From positions 4,210,249 to 4,274,248 of the forward strand of contig CP030884.1 in the NCBI GenBank assembly GCA_006969385.1: 64,000 bases of DNA, written 5' to 3'. The DNA comes from Planctomycetaceae bacterium. Its GTDB lineage: Bacteria > Planctomycetota > Phycisphaerae > UBA1845 > UTPLA1. The position numbers were made by a program, and so were the translations under genes. A model generated the notes under the pieces. The model was given only the letters and a program-made list of their open reading frames with translations. It was not told where the DNA came from and did not search any database. The first letter of the stretch is position 1. Every line of letters begins with the position of its first letter. This document shows positions 33,849 through 41,663 of the stretch, one piece after another.

Positions 33849-34474
33849 TCAATCGGCTATCTCAATAACTGCTCGCACTTTCTCAACATCCTCTTCCCGC
33901 CAAATCACCACGCGCAATTCAATCGAATCAACATACGCCCGCTCATCAAACCGCTCGATACCTTGCCTTAACCCCGCGCAAACGCCTCAACCTTCAAGGG
34001 TCCATATCCCGTCGCCAACGCTGGCATCGCTATGGACCGCGCGCCCAGATCCCGTGCAGCCTTCAGCACGTTGCCAACCGTCTCGGATAATAGCGCTTCG
34101 CTCGATTCATAAAACGCATTGATACTCACCGCATGCAGCAAGTACTTGCTCGCCAACGGTCCAGGGCTCGTGATGACCACCGTCGCCGGATCGACATGCT
34201 CGCGACCGATCCGCTGCATATGGGCTTGTAACTCGCGCTGCACATCGTGCCCGCCGCGCATCAAAATCGCGCCGTTCACGCCGCCGGACATCAACAGGCT
34301 CGGGTTGGCCGTGCTGTCGATCACGTCCGCAACTTCGTCGAGCAAATCGCCGTGTTTCACGATGATGTTGGGCAGCTGGTCCTCTTCACAGTCGCTGCGA
34401 ATGCAAATCGCACACCGCCGATCCATCAGCCGATCCGTTATAAACCCTATATCCCGCTCCATCGCAGTTATCAA
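33849..34474 (-). pseudogene. Macro-domain protein with a single-base frameshift
   Basis: The intact frame 33968-34474 (168 residues) is a macro domain, the fold that binds or hydrolyses ADP-ribose groups: IIVKHGDLLDEVADVIDSTANPSLLMSGGVNGAI and PALATGYGPLKVEAFARG. It stops at TAA (33968-33970), but the next frame continues for 40 residues to TGA at 33849 with the expected family C-terminus (GIERFDERAYVDSIELRVVIW). One extra G in the GGGG run at 33972-33975 (CCCC on the plus strand) would restore a protein of about 209 residues. The break could be a sequencing error, a mutation or phase variation. It is divergent from queF. Confidence 0.75.
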
Positions 34475-34510
34475 ATCCCCATTTCAGGTTTAGAATGACG
34501 GGTTTGAACC

Positions 34511-34915
34511 ATGGTGACCTCGATGAGCGACCTCAAACATCTCGGCCAGACCTCCAACCAACCCGTCGACCGCGTCGATCTAATTGACTGGACCGGCGGC
34601 CCGATCCATGTGCGCCTCGAATGTGCCGAATTCAGCGCCCACTGCCCCGTCACCGGCCAGCCCGACTATGGTCGCCTCACCATCGAATACGTGCCCGCCG
34701 CCCACTTGGCCGAAACCAAATCGGTCAAGCTTTATCTCTGGCGGTTTCGCGAACAGAAAGCCTTCAACGAGCAACTCGTCGACCAAATCGCGCGCGAACT
34801 CTTCGAACAACTCAACCCGGTATGGCTACGGGTGGTAGGGGCCTTTAACGCGCGCGGCGGCATTCAGGTCAACGCCACGGCGGAGCGCGGCGACAGCACG
34901 CGGCGACCGGTATGA
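34511..34915 (+). CDS. queF: 7-cyano-7-deazaguanine reductase QueF (type I)
   Basis: A 134-residue protein that reduces preQ0 to preQ1 with NADPH in queuosine synthesis. The QueF signature is clear: CPVTGQPDYG with the catalytic Cys, TIEYVPAAHLAETKSVKLYLW, and the closing FNARGGIQVNA. The short unimodular type. ATG 34511 or 34523 may be used. Its stop overlaps the queD start. The presence of queF means the pathway goes to preQ1 and queuosine rather than to archaeosine or DNA 7-deazaguanine. Confidence 0.95.
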   Translation: MVTSMSDLKHLGQTSNQPVDRVDLIDWTGGPIHVRLECAEFSAHCPVTGQPDYGRLTIEYVPAAHLAETKSVKLYLWRFREQKAFNEQLVDQIARELFEQLNPVWLRVVGAFNARGGIQVNATAERGDSTRRPV

Positions 34916-35334
34916 CCACTGCCGTCCGCCGTCTCCAATTCTGTGCCGGTCATCGCGTTTGGAAGCACGAACACAAGTGCGCCAACCTGCACGGCCATAA
35001 TTACGTCGCGTTTGTACATGCCGAAGCCGATGCGCTTGATGACTTGGGCCGCGTCATCGATTTCAGCGTACTCAAAGAGCGCATTGGCGGCTGGATCGAG
35101 CAATACTGGGATCACGGCTTTATCTGCCATCGTGATGATGCCGAAGCGCTGCGCGCCATGGAAGCAGTCCCCAATCAAAAAACGTTCCTGATGGACGCCA
35201 ACCCGACGGCGGAGAACATGGCCGACTATCTGCTGCGCGTCGTTGGCCCCGAACAACTCGCCGATACCGGCGTGCGATTGGTGCGCGTGGTGCTGTGGGA
35301 AACGGAGAATTGCTACGCCGAGGTCGCGCTGTGA
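34912..35334 (+). CDS. queD: 6-carboxytetrahydropterin synthase QueD
   Basis: A 140-residue T-fold enzyme. Zinc-binding His residues are in CAGHRVW and NLHGHNY; the Cys of KHEHKCANLHGH matches the catalytic Cys; GRVIDFSVLK and NPTAENMADYL are family segments with the substrate-binding Glu near the C-terminus (WETENCYAEV). ATG overlaps the queF stop (ATGA) and its TGA overlaps the queE GTG. Confidence 0.94.
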   Translation: MTTAVRRLQFCAGHRVWKHEHKCANLHGHNYVAFVHAEADALDDLGRVIDFSVLKERIGGWIEQYWDHGFICHRDDAEALRAMEAVPNQKTFLMDANPTAENMADYLLRVVGPEQLADTGVRLVRVVLWETENCYAEVAL

Positions 35335-36134
35335 AGACCTATCGCGTCAATGAAATCTTCTATTCTCGACAAGGCGAAGGCGTCCGCGTCGGCACACCGA
35401 ACTTGTTCCTACGCTTCACGGGCTGCAACCTGACGTGCATGCAAGAAACGCACGGCTTCGATTGCGACACCGAATTCGCCAGCGGCCGCGACTTTACGCT
35501 CGACCAACTCATCGCCGCCTTGGCCGAATGTTTAGACGACGCCAGTGCGTCCCAACGCGCCAACGCGAGCGCATCGCAAATGGTCCGCAATGTGGACCCT
35601 ACAAATGCGGAAAACGCTCCCCGTAGGGTCCGCAATGCGGTCCATCTGCCTTCTACCTCGCAAAGCAATGCCGACCAAGATGGAAGCATTAACGGTCGGC
35701 GTGAGAATTCCAGTCCCGCGCGCGCTTCGATCGACAACACCGACCCCGCCAATTGGATCATCCTCACCGGCGGCGAACCCGCTCTACAAGTCGACGACGA
35801 CCTCATCAACGCCCTCCACGCCGCCGGTTACAAACTCGCCATCGAAACCAACGGCAGCATCGCACTGCCTAACGGCATCGATTGGATCACTGTCAGCCCC
35901 AAAGTCGCCGAACACGCCATCCGGCAACGCACCGCCGACGAAGTCAAATACGTCCGCGGCTACGGTCAGGCGATTCCCAAAACGGTCGTCGACGCCAAAC
36001 ACAAACTGATCTCGCCCGCTTTCGACGGCAACGTGCTGCAAGAAAAAACACTCGCTTGGTGCAAACAACTCGTAAGCGACAACCCCGAATGGGAATTATC
36101 GATGCAGATGCACAAGGTGTGGGGTGTGCGGTAG
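35331..36134 (+). CDS. queE: 7-carboxy-7-deazaguanine synthase QueE with inserted linker
   Basis: A 267-residue radical-SAM enzyme. It has NEIFYSRQGEGVRVGTPNLFLRFTGC at the N-terminus, a Cys cluster GCNLTC...FDCDTEF (atypical spacing for the FeS site), LTGGEPALQ and IETNGSIALP, and a C-terminal SMQMHKVWGVR. Between LIAALAEC and NWIILTGGEP (about residues 70-140) is a low-complexity stretch of about 65 residues that normal QueE lacks; 66 bp of it is a palindromic repeat read in frame. GTG 35331 overlaps the queD stop. Confidence 0.9.
   Translation: MKTYRVNEIFYSRQGEGVRVGTPNLFLRFTGCNLTCMQETHGFDCDTEFASGRDFTLDQLIAALAECLDDASASQRANASASQMVRNVDPTNAENAPRRVRNAVHLPSTSQSNADQDGSINGRRENSSPARASIDNTDPANWIILTGGEPALQVDDDLINALHAAGYKLAIETNGSIALPNGIDWITVSPKVAEHAIRQRTADEVKYVRGYGQAIPKTVVDAKHKLISPAFDGNVLQEKTLAWCKQLVSDNPEWELSMQMHKVWGVR
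35580..35645 (+). repeat. Palindromic element translated inside queE
   Basis: Arms 35580-35602 (ATGGTCCGCAATGTGGACC plus CTAC) and 35623-35645 (GTAGGGTCCGCAATGCGG plus TCCAT) are imperfect inverted copies, each itself partly palindromic (GGTCCGCAATGTGGACC). The length, 66 bp, keeps the reading frame. Confidence 0.7.
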
Positions 36135-36239
36135 GGAGCGGATCGGCAGGGCGGGTTCCACCCGCCGTGCATCTCGATAGATCCGGTCTAGGACGAGCGG
36201 TTAACCATCGTCGATCCATTCTTAAGGTGGCCCAGTGGC

Positions 36240-36863
36240 ATGGAAGGTCGTTTCCGAGAACATCCACCCAGCCGTGGCCAGGTGATTCTGGTCGTGTTAC
36301 TTCTGCTGCTCGGCTTCTGCGGCGCACCCATTCTGATGACCCGTACGATGTTTGCTCATCCCGCCGGGCTCATCATCCCCATCGGTTTATTCGCATCAAT
36401 TATCATCAGAAACGCTTTGTCCAACGCAGTGCAGCAGCGGCTTACGGATCGTGCATTCACGGCGACCATTCTAATCCTTGTACTGCTCACGGTGTTCGTC
36501 GCGCCGATCGGATGCGTTCAGATCAACGGCATGGTCGCTGTTTGGTTGAGTACGCATCTTTTCGGGTGGATCACAAATACGACTGAATCTGACTTTTTCA
36601 GTTTTGAACTTACATTCTGGGAAACTACGGCGTTTGTCTCGACTCACCTATTGCTCGGCGCTATGCAGGCGTATTTTTTGTATTCAATAATCTACTATTA
36701 CCATGAAAAGCGATTCTATGAACAGACCGTCGCGAATATGAACTGCCGCCAATGCGGTTACGACCTTCGCGCCACCCCCAACCAATGCCCCGAATGCGGC
36801 ACCGAGCCCTTGCCCCAGCAAAAAGCCTACCTCGCCGCGAACCCGCAACGTGACGACGCGTAG
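36240..36863 (+). CDS. Membrane protein with C-terminal zinc ribbon (tandem copy 1)
   Basis: A 207-residue protein with four to five hydrophobic helices and a C-terminal zinc ribbon CRQCGYDLRATPNQCPECGTEP near 169-190. It is the first of three tandem genes with near-identical tails (the third gene ends differently after TEP). Function unknown; the ribbon would lie on the cytoplasmic side if the tail is inside. Confidence 0.75.
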   Translation: MEGRFREHPPSRGQVILVVLLLLLGFCGAPILMTRTMFAHPAGLIIPIGLFASIIIRNALSNAVQQRLTDRAFTATILILVLLTVFVAPIGCVQINGMVAVWLSTHLFGWITNTTESDFFSFELTFWETTAFVSTHLLLGAMQAYFLYSIIYYYHEKRFYEQTVANMNCRQCGYDLRATPNQCPECGTEPLPQQKAYLAANPQRDDA

Positions 36864-36875
36864 AATCGATCAGTC

Positions 36876-37553
36876 ATGGCTAGCCAACCGTCGAAAAAAC
36901 CGGTAGCGGATTTACCCGAAGCATTCCCAACTGGGCGATTCGCGCTACTTAGCTTGTTGTTGGTCGTATTCTTTGCCGGGCCAAGCTATTTGCTGGCTAT
37001 TTCCGAACCCGTTCATCGGCTAGCGTTACAAATCCCGATGATCGCGATGTTCGTCTTTCTAATGGCCTTGGCCGCCTTACCCCGTGTACGGCGTAAATTC
37101 AGCGATCGTATCCTCACGCGTGCTGTCGTGTATGTTTTAATCGTTCGCGTATTTTCGCTTCTTGTACTGCTCGGTTTTCTGGTGGATATCATACTTGGTG
37201 CGAATGCACTACAAGTCACCAAAATCGTCTGTGGTCGTGGCGGAATACCTATCCTGAATGGACTTGATGATTTGGCGATTAAGAACACATCTAACGAGCC
37301 CGATTTCCTTCCCACTTTTATCGCAACTTGTGTTCAGGGTGCCACTCTATTCGTAGTCCTTGGCGTGTCATTATCAATTGCCATTCCGATTGCACGTTAT
37401 CAAATCAATAAGGAGGTCGAAGTATCTAACGCTTGCGGCCAATGCGGCTACGACCTCCGCGTCACCCCCAACCAATGCCCCGAATGCGGTACCGAACCCT
37501 TGGCCGAACAAAAAGCCTATCTCGCCGCGAACCGCCGTGACGACGAGGCGTAG
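36876..37553 (+). CDS. Membrane protein with C-terminal zinc ribbon (tandem copy 2)
   Basis: A 225-residue protein with about four hydrophobic helices, including LLSLLLVVFFAGPSYLLA near 28-45, and the ribbon CGQCGYDLRVTPNQCPECG. It is clearly a paralogue of the next gene (same length, matching helices, ICGRGGIPILN...LPTFIATC). It starts 12 bp after the first copy. Confidence 0.8.
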   Translation: MASQPSKKPVADLPEAFPTGRFALLSLLLVVFFAGPSYLLAISEPVHRLALQIPMIAMFVFLMALAALPRVRRKFSDRILTRAVVYVLIVRVFSLLVLLGFLVDIILGANALQVTKIVCGRGGIPILNGLDDLAIKNTSNEPDFLPTFIATCVQGATLFVVLGVSLSIAIPIARYQINKEVEVSNACGQCGYDLRVTPNQCPECGTEPLAEQKAYLAANRRDDEA

Positions 37554-37565
37554 AATCAATTAACG

Positions 37566-38243
37566 ATGTCCAGCAATCAACCGGAAAACACCACAGGCAC
37601 GCCGCATGACGCACCGCCCATGTGGCAGATCGCGTTGCTGAGTTTTCTATTGGTCTTGTTCTTTGCGGGACCGAGCTACATGCTCGCTAGCTCGGATCGG
37701 GTGCACCTTGCTGGGTTGTGGCTACCGATGGTCGGTATGTTTCTGTTGTTGCTGGCGCTTGGCGGCTTACCCGAACTGCGTCGGCAGCTCGGAACACGCA
37801 CGATGCGCCGAGCGGTCATCTATGTGCTCTTTGTGCGTATAGTATCACTATGCCTCCTGATCGGTTTCGGCTTGGATATCCTTCTGGGCGTCATCACCCT
37901 TCGAATCACGGAGATCATTTGTGGTCGGGGCGGTATGCCAATTTTGAATTGGCTTGATGATTTCACAAGGGTCAACACGACCAACCAGCCCGATTTCCTT
38001 CCCACATTCATTGCGACGTGCATTCAAGGCATGCTGTTATTCTTTGCGTTTTTTATCGTTCTGCTGATGGCACTCCCGATCGCCCGCTATCAGGTTAATA
38101 AACAATCCAACGCAACCTACGCCTGTTGCCAGTGCGGTTACGACCTCCGCATGACGCCCACACGCTGCCCCGAATGTGGCACCGAACCCACCGACGAACA
38201 ACGCGATTTTTTGAATCAACAGAACGCGACCGTGACGGCGTAG
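37566..38243 (+). CDS. Membrane protein with C-terminal zinc ribbon (tandem copy 3)
   Basis: A 225-residue paralogue of the preceding gene: LLSFLLVLFFAGPSYMLA, ICGRGGMPILNWLDD, QPDFLPTFIATC and ribbon CCQCGYDLRMTPTRCPECG. It lies 12 bp after copy 2, so the three genes form one operon by tandem duplication. Unknown function. Confidence 0.8.
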   Translation: MSSNQPENTTGTPHDAPPMWQIALLSFLLVLFFAGPSYMLASSDRVHLAGLWLPMVGMFLLLLALGGLPELRRQLGTRTMRRAVIYVLFVRIVSLCLLIGFGLDILLGVITLRITEIICGRGGMPILNWLDDFTRVNTTNQPDFLPTFIATCIQGMLLFFAFFIVLLMALPIARYQVNKQSNATYACCQCGYDLRMTPTRCPECGTEPTDEQRDFLNQQNATVTA

Positions 38244-38471
38244 TACACCATCCATAATAAAAGGGTGTTTAGAGCCTACTCCCTCTCTCGCGTAGTGCAG
38301 GCAACCATGGCGGGAACGTTAACGGCTGTGGGAGGATTTGGGCCAAATCCCAGCAGCTACGAACCGAAAATTAAACTCGGATGAAATATTAGGGCGGGTT
38401 CCAGCCACCTATATCGAGCGACAGTCAAAATATCGCACACGCATAAAAAATCAGCATGTGTTCCAACGAAC

Positions 38472-39725
38472 TCATCGAACGACCGACTTGCGCTCCGCCT
38501 TCGTCCGTCGATTCTGATACGACGTCAAATCGTACACCCGCAAGCCTCCACGCCCGACCATCTTCTTCGCATCCGTCGTCGTCGGTTCGCGGCGCGTCAC
38601 GTTCACCAAACAGCGCACCGCACCGCCGAACTCATATACGTGCTTCACGTTGACCGTCTTCACCTCGTAACCCAACTCGCGATAAACATTCGCCGCCGCC
38701 TGATCGAGTTTCGGCAACTCAAAGTTCGGTATGATCGCAACTTTGCGGCCGTCGCGCTCTTCCATCAGTACGTTGTTGTACGTGATGATCCAATCACCAG
38801 CCGGGTCGAATACGCTCGGCACGCGCAACACGCGATAGGATAAATCTGCGAGTTGCTTGGCAACCGCGTCGAGTTTCGCGTCGATCTCCTCGCAAGGCAT
38901 CCGCCAATGTTCGGGCACGGTCTCGTCGAGCAGCCGTTGCCCCAACCGGGTATCGCCGACCAGAAACATGTTGTTCCCAATCGGCGTCATGTACATATCG
39001 ACATGATCCCACGGCAGCGTATCCATCCCCTCGCCGATCAGCGTCCAGGGTCGTCCCGTGATGCGATCCAACTCGCGCGGCATCTGCACGTCGTCATCAT
39101 CGCAATCGTTTTCATCGAGCACGTTGGACCCGATGAAAACCATACGATCGTTCGAAACCACGTTTCCGCCTTCGAGGTGCAGCCAACTGCGCAGCACTTG
39201 CGGCCCCATCAACGCGCGAAACATCATGCGCTGGGTGCGCAGTTCGTTCTGCTTCTCGAATTCGTAAAACGGATTAATCGACGGCACAAATACCGACGCA
39301 GTCGAATCGTCCTTCGCACTGCGCCGCGCAATCATGCGGTCGCGCGACCAGAGCGAGAGCGACATGCCCACATTGATCACTTCCACCACGCGCCCGCCCA
39401 AAGTGGCGTCGCTCCCGTGCTCTTCGGTGAAGCGATGGGCGGTCAGGTCGTCGGTACACAACACGCGCACCTTGACGCCCGGTCCAAGCGCTCGAAACAA
39501 GTCGCGATAGAACGGCGCGAGTTCCTGTTCCATGCCGAGGTCGTAATGAACCAGGACTTCGGCGATTCGTCCGCTAACGTCCGACCAAATGCGTCCGGCT
39601 TCCACCGTCGCGGGCGTCTTGTTCGGTGCCGGCACGGCGGGGCGGGGCGTTTCGGCATTGCTCGCATGAACGCAGCAAAGACCCAGCACCAAACCCACGA
39701 CCACGCGCTGAACGTTGGACGACAT
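38472..39725 (-). CDS. Exported amidinotransferase-fold (agmatine/peptidylarginine deiminase-like) protein
   Basis: A 417-residue protein with a signal peptide (1-24, ending SNAE). Body motifs fit guanidino-group-modifying enzymes: LSLWSRDR, WLHLEGGNVV (Glu/Asn), WDHVDMYMTPIGNN (His and Asp) and FGGAVRCLVN, whose Cys fits the nucleophile. The enzyme would hydrolyse or transfer from an arginine-like group outside the cytoplasm; the substrate is unknown. ATG 39725 gives the better signal peptide than ATG 39758. Confidence 0.75.
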   Translation of the reverse strand: MSSNVQRVVVGLVLGLCCVHASNAETPRPAVPAPNKTPATVEAGRIWSDVSGRIAEVLVHYDLGMEQELAPFYRDLFRALGPGVKVRVLCTDDLTAHRFTEEHGSDATLGGRVVEVINVGMSLSLWSRDRMIARRSAKDDSTASVFVPSINPFYEFEKQNELRTQRMMFRALMGPQVLRSWLHLEGGNVVSNDRMVFIGSNVLDENDCDDDDVQMPRELDRITGRPWTLIGEGMDTLPWDHVDMYMTPIGNNMFLVGDTRLGQRLLDETVPEHWRMPCEEIDAKLDAVAKQLADLSYRVLRVPSVFDPAGDWIITYNNVLMEERDGRKVAIIPNFELPKLDQAAANVYRELGYEVKTVNVKHVYEFGGAVRCLVNVTRREPTTTDAKKMVGRGGLRVYDLTSYQNRRTKAERKSVVR

Positions 39726-40116
39726 AAAATAACCAGTAGCAGCAGGGTGATTGATCAAAGGAGGGCACTCATCGGACGGTAACCAAACGAACTGGCCGAG
39801 TACCGTCGCACAAACAGATTAACCCCGGCGAAGCTTGCACGCCTCCCTATGCCGTGGGTAATCATTTGCCGTATTAAATATATCGCATGTCCCGACGGCA
39901 AGGTTGCAGAATTTCCGCCAAACTCGCACCCGGCCCGCCGCCAAGCTCGATAATGCAAGGCAGCCAATCTCGGTACTCGTGTCGTTTGATTTCTGCCGCG
40001 AGGAGCATCGGCGTCTCGCCGGTGGGAAAGGCGAATAGGCACCACCGGGACGGCGATGCTCTCTCAATCGAAACCATTGCCCCAATTTCGAGCGGGCGAC
40101 CCTAAACTCAAATAAT
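39726..40116. other. Intergenic region with a long imperfect hairpin
   Basis: No gene is supported. It contains the inverted repeat at 40003-40061 described separately. Confidence 0.5.
40003..40061 (-). repeat. Imperfect inverted repeat (REP-like)
   Basis: Left arm GAGCATCGGCGTCTCGCCGG plus TGGG (40003-40026), right arm CCACCGGGACGGCGATGCTC (40042-40061). The left arm is the reverse complement of the repeat at about 1241-1262. Confidence 0.6.
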
Positions 40117-40512
40117 ATGACGTTCTTCGCGGATAAATCCGAGGCTCCCAATCCCGCCGACTGGCGCGACGAACGCGAGGCGCTCCGAACCGCCTATCTC
40201 GACTGGGTCACTCGGCAGCTTCCCACACAGGCGGTTCGTGACCACTGGCCCATCCATGCCGATCACTGCTTCATGCGGATGGTGCTGGACCATGTGTTTG
40301 AGGACTGTTGGTATCTACATCTCGACCGGCGCTATCGTGCCTATCGTCAACTCGACCATGATCAGTTGCGCCGCGCCGTATCGTTCTGCGAAGAGATGTC
40401 CGCCGGTGGCCGCGCTGTGGTCGCCCGCATGAACCAACAAAGCCTCGCTTGGCGCGACAAGGTTCCAAAGGCGATGCGTTATCGAGGGCGTTTCCGCAGA
40501 CGGCGTAAATGA
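40117..40512 (+). CDS. Conserved-looking hypothetical protein
   Basis: A 131-residue basic protein. The stretch HWPIHADHCFMRMVLDHVF, then a 50-residue helical part and the end QSLAWRDKVPKAMRYRGR recall a small family sometimes labelled GCN5-related in databases, but no acetyltransferase motif is visible, so I assign no function. The C-terminus is a run of Arg/Lys. Confidence 0.6.
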   Translation: MTFFADKSEAPNPADWRDEREALRTAYLDWVTRQLPTQAVRDHWPIHADHCFMRMVLDHVFEDCWYLHLDRRYRAYRQLDHDQLRRAVSFCEEMSAGGRAVVARMNQQSLAWRDKVPKAMRYRGRFRRRRK

Positions 40513-40728
40513 TGGTCGCAATCCATCAACGACACGCGCAGGGGGCTTGCGATCTGTGAACCGTCGAGTGCGTGGCAGGGGGTGTCCAGGATTGTGGTAG
40601 GGAATGGGGGAGTATCGGCGGTTCGCCGGCAAGCACGCAGCGGCGGCATGCCAACGCTTGCGTGATCGAAATCAAACAGCACTCGTTCCAGTTTGACGAC
40701 CTCGGCAGAGGCATATCAAATAAAGTTC

Positions 40729-40857
40729 ATGACGGACAAAGATAAATCCATCGACCAAGAAGATCGCGGCGTTATCTGGGAAGCAATGCCCGCCATCCTC
40801 ATCGCCTTACCGTTCGCAATTATTCTGATACTCGCGCTGCTGGGCTATATTCAGTAG
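40729..40857 (+). CDS. 42-residue membrane peptide
   Basis: An ATG-to-TAG frame of 42 codons: a charged N-terminal part (TDKDKSIDQEDRG), then one membrane helix IWEAMPAILIALPFAIILIL. Hydropathy pattern is convincing, but the ribosome site is weak (GCAGAGG, about 14 nt away). Function unknown. Confidence 0.5.
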   Translation: MTDKDKSIDQEDRGVIWEAMPAILIALPFAIILILALLGYIQ

Positions 40858-40958
40858 TGCGGCGCGAATCAAGTCTTCTTTGTTTTTAAGATTGCCTACG
40901 TACTTGCGACGGCCTAACCGAATAACCAGCAGCCAGCCGTTTGGAATTTTGCTGTTTT

Positions 40959-40997
40959 GACGTTTCGACTTTTTGACGTTTAGACGTTTAGACGTTT
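40959..40997. repeat. 8-bp tandem repeat
   Basis: GACGTTT recurs at 40959, 40975, 40983 and 40991, with an imperfect unit GACTTTT at 40967, a period of 8 bp. It abuts the 3' end of aat. Confidence 0.75.
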
Positions 40998-41595
40998 ATC
41001 CTTCGTCCTCCGGCACCAACGAACATTCCAACTGCAGCGCTTGTTCCAATCGATCGAGATACGCCTCGCGCGTAATCTCGATTGTCCCGAAACGCTTCAG
41101 ATGGGGCGTCTGAAATTGCACGTCTAATAACGCAAAGCCTTGGCGGCGCATCAGATGCACCAAGCCGACCAGCGCGACCTTGCTGGCATCGCGTTGACGA
41201 TGAAACATGCTTTCGCCGAAGAACGCACCGCGCAACGCCACACCGTATAGTCCGCCGACGAGTTCGTTATCGCGATACGCCTCCACGCTGTGCGCCAAGC
41301 CGTATTCGTGCAGTTCGCAGTAAACATCGAGGATTTGGTCGCTGATCCACGTACCTTCTCGTCGGTCGGCACACGCTTCCATCACTCTGCGGAACGCACC
41401 ATTTACGCGCAATTCAAAGCGCCCACTGCGTACGGTTTGCATCAACGTTTTCGACGCATGAAAAGCATCGAGCGGCAAGATCGCGCGCGGGTCGGGCGAG
41501 AACCACGCAATGCGACCGTCCTCCATACCCATCGGAAACGCCCCTTGGGCATAGGCTGAGATCAATAGGTCGGGCGTAAGCGCGTCGTTTCGCAT
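40996..41595 (-). CDS. aat: Leucyl/phenylalanyl-tRNA--protein transferase
   Basis: A 199-residue enzyme adding Leu or Phe to N-terminal Arg/Lys of proteins, marking them for ClpS/ClpAP degradation (N-degron pathway). Family segments: YAQGAFPMG, IAWFSPDPRAILPL, VMEACADRREGTWIS, GLAHSVEAYRDNELVGGLYGVALRGAFFGESMF and LLDVQFQTPHLKRFG. Normal length. Confidence 0.95.
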   Translation of the reverse strand: MRNDALTPDLLISAYAQGAFPMGMEDGRIAWFSPDPRAILPLDAFHASKTLMQTVRSGRFELRVNGAFRRVMEACADRREGTWISDQILDVYCELHEYGLAHSVEAYRDNELVGGLYGVALRGAFFGESMFHRQRDASKVALVGLVHLMRRQGFALLDVQFQTPHLKRFGTIEITREAYLDRLEQALQLECSLVPEDEG

Positions 41596-41663
41596 ACCAA
41601 AAGGTTAGTCGTTTGCGAGGCAAAGTGCATCACAAGCATTTGGCATTGCCAATTTGACTTTTT

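Noticed and set aside
34475..34510. preQ1 riboswitch upstream of queF
   Set aside because: The gap to the divergent macro-domain gene is only 36 bp and no preQ1 aptamer pattern is visible.
38853..39782. 309-codon plus-strand frame opposite the amidinotransferase-fold gene
   Set aside because: Conserved catalytic motifs and the signal peptide are on the minus strand.
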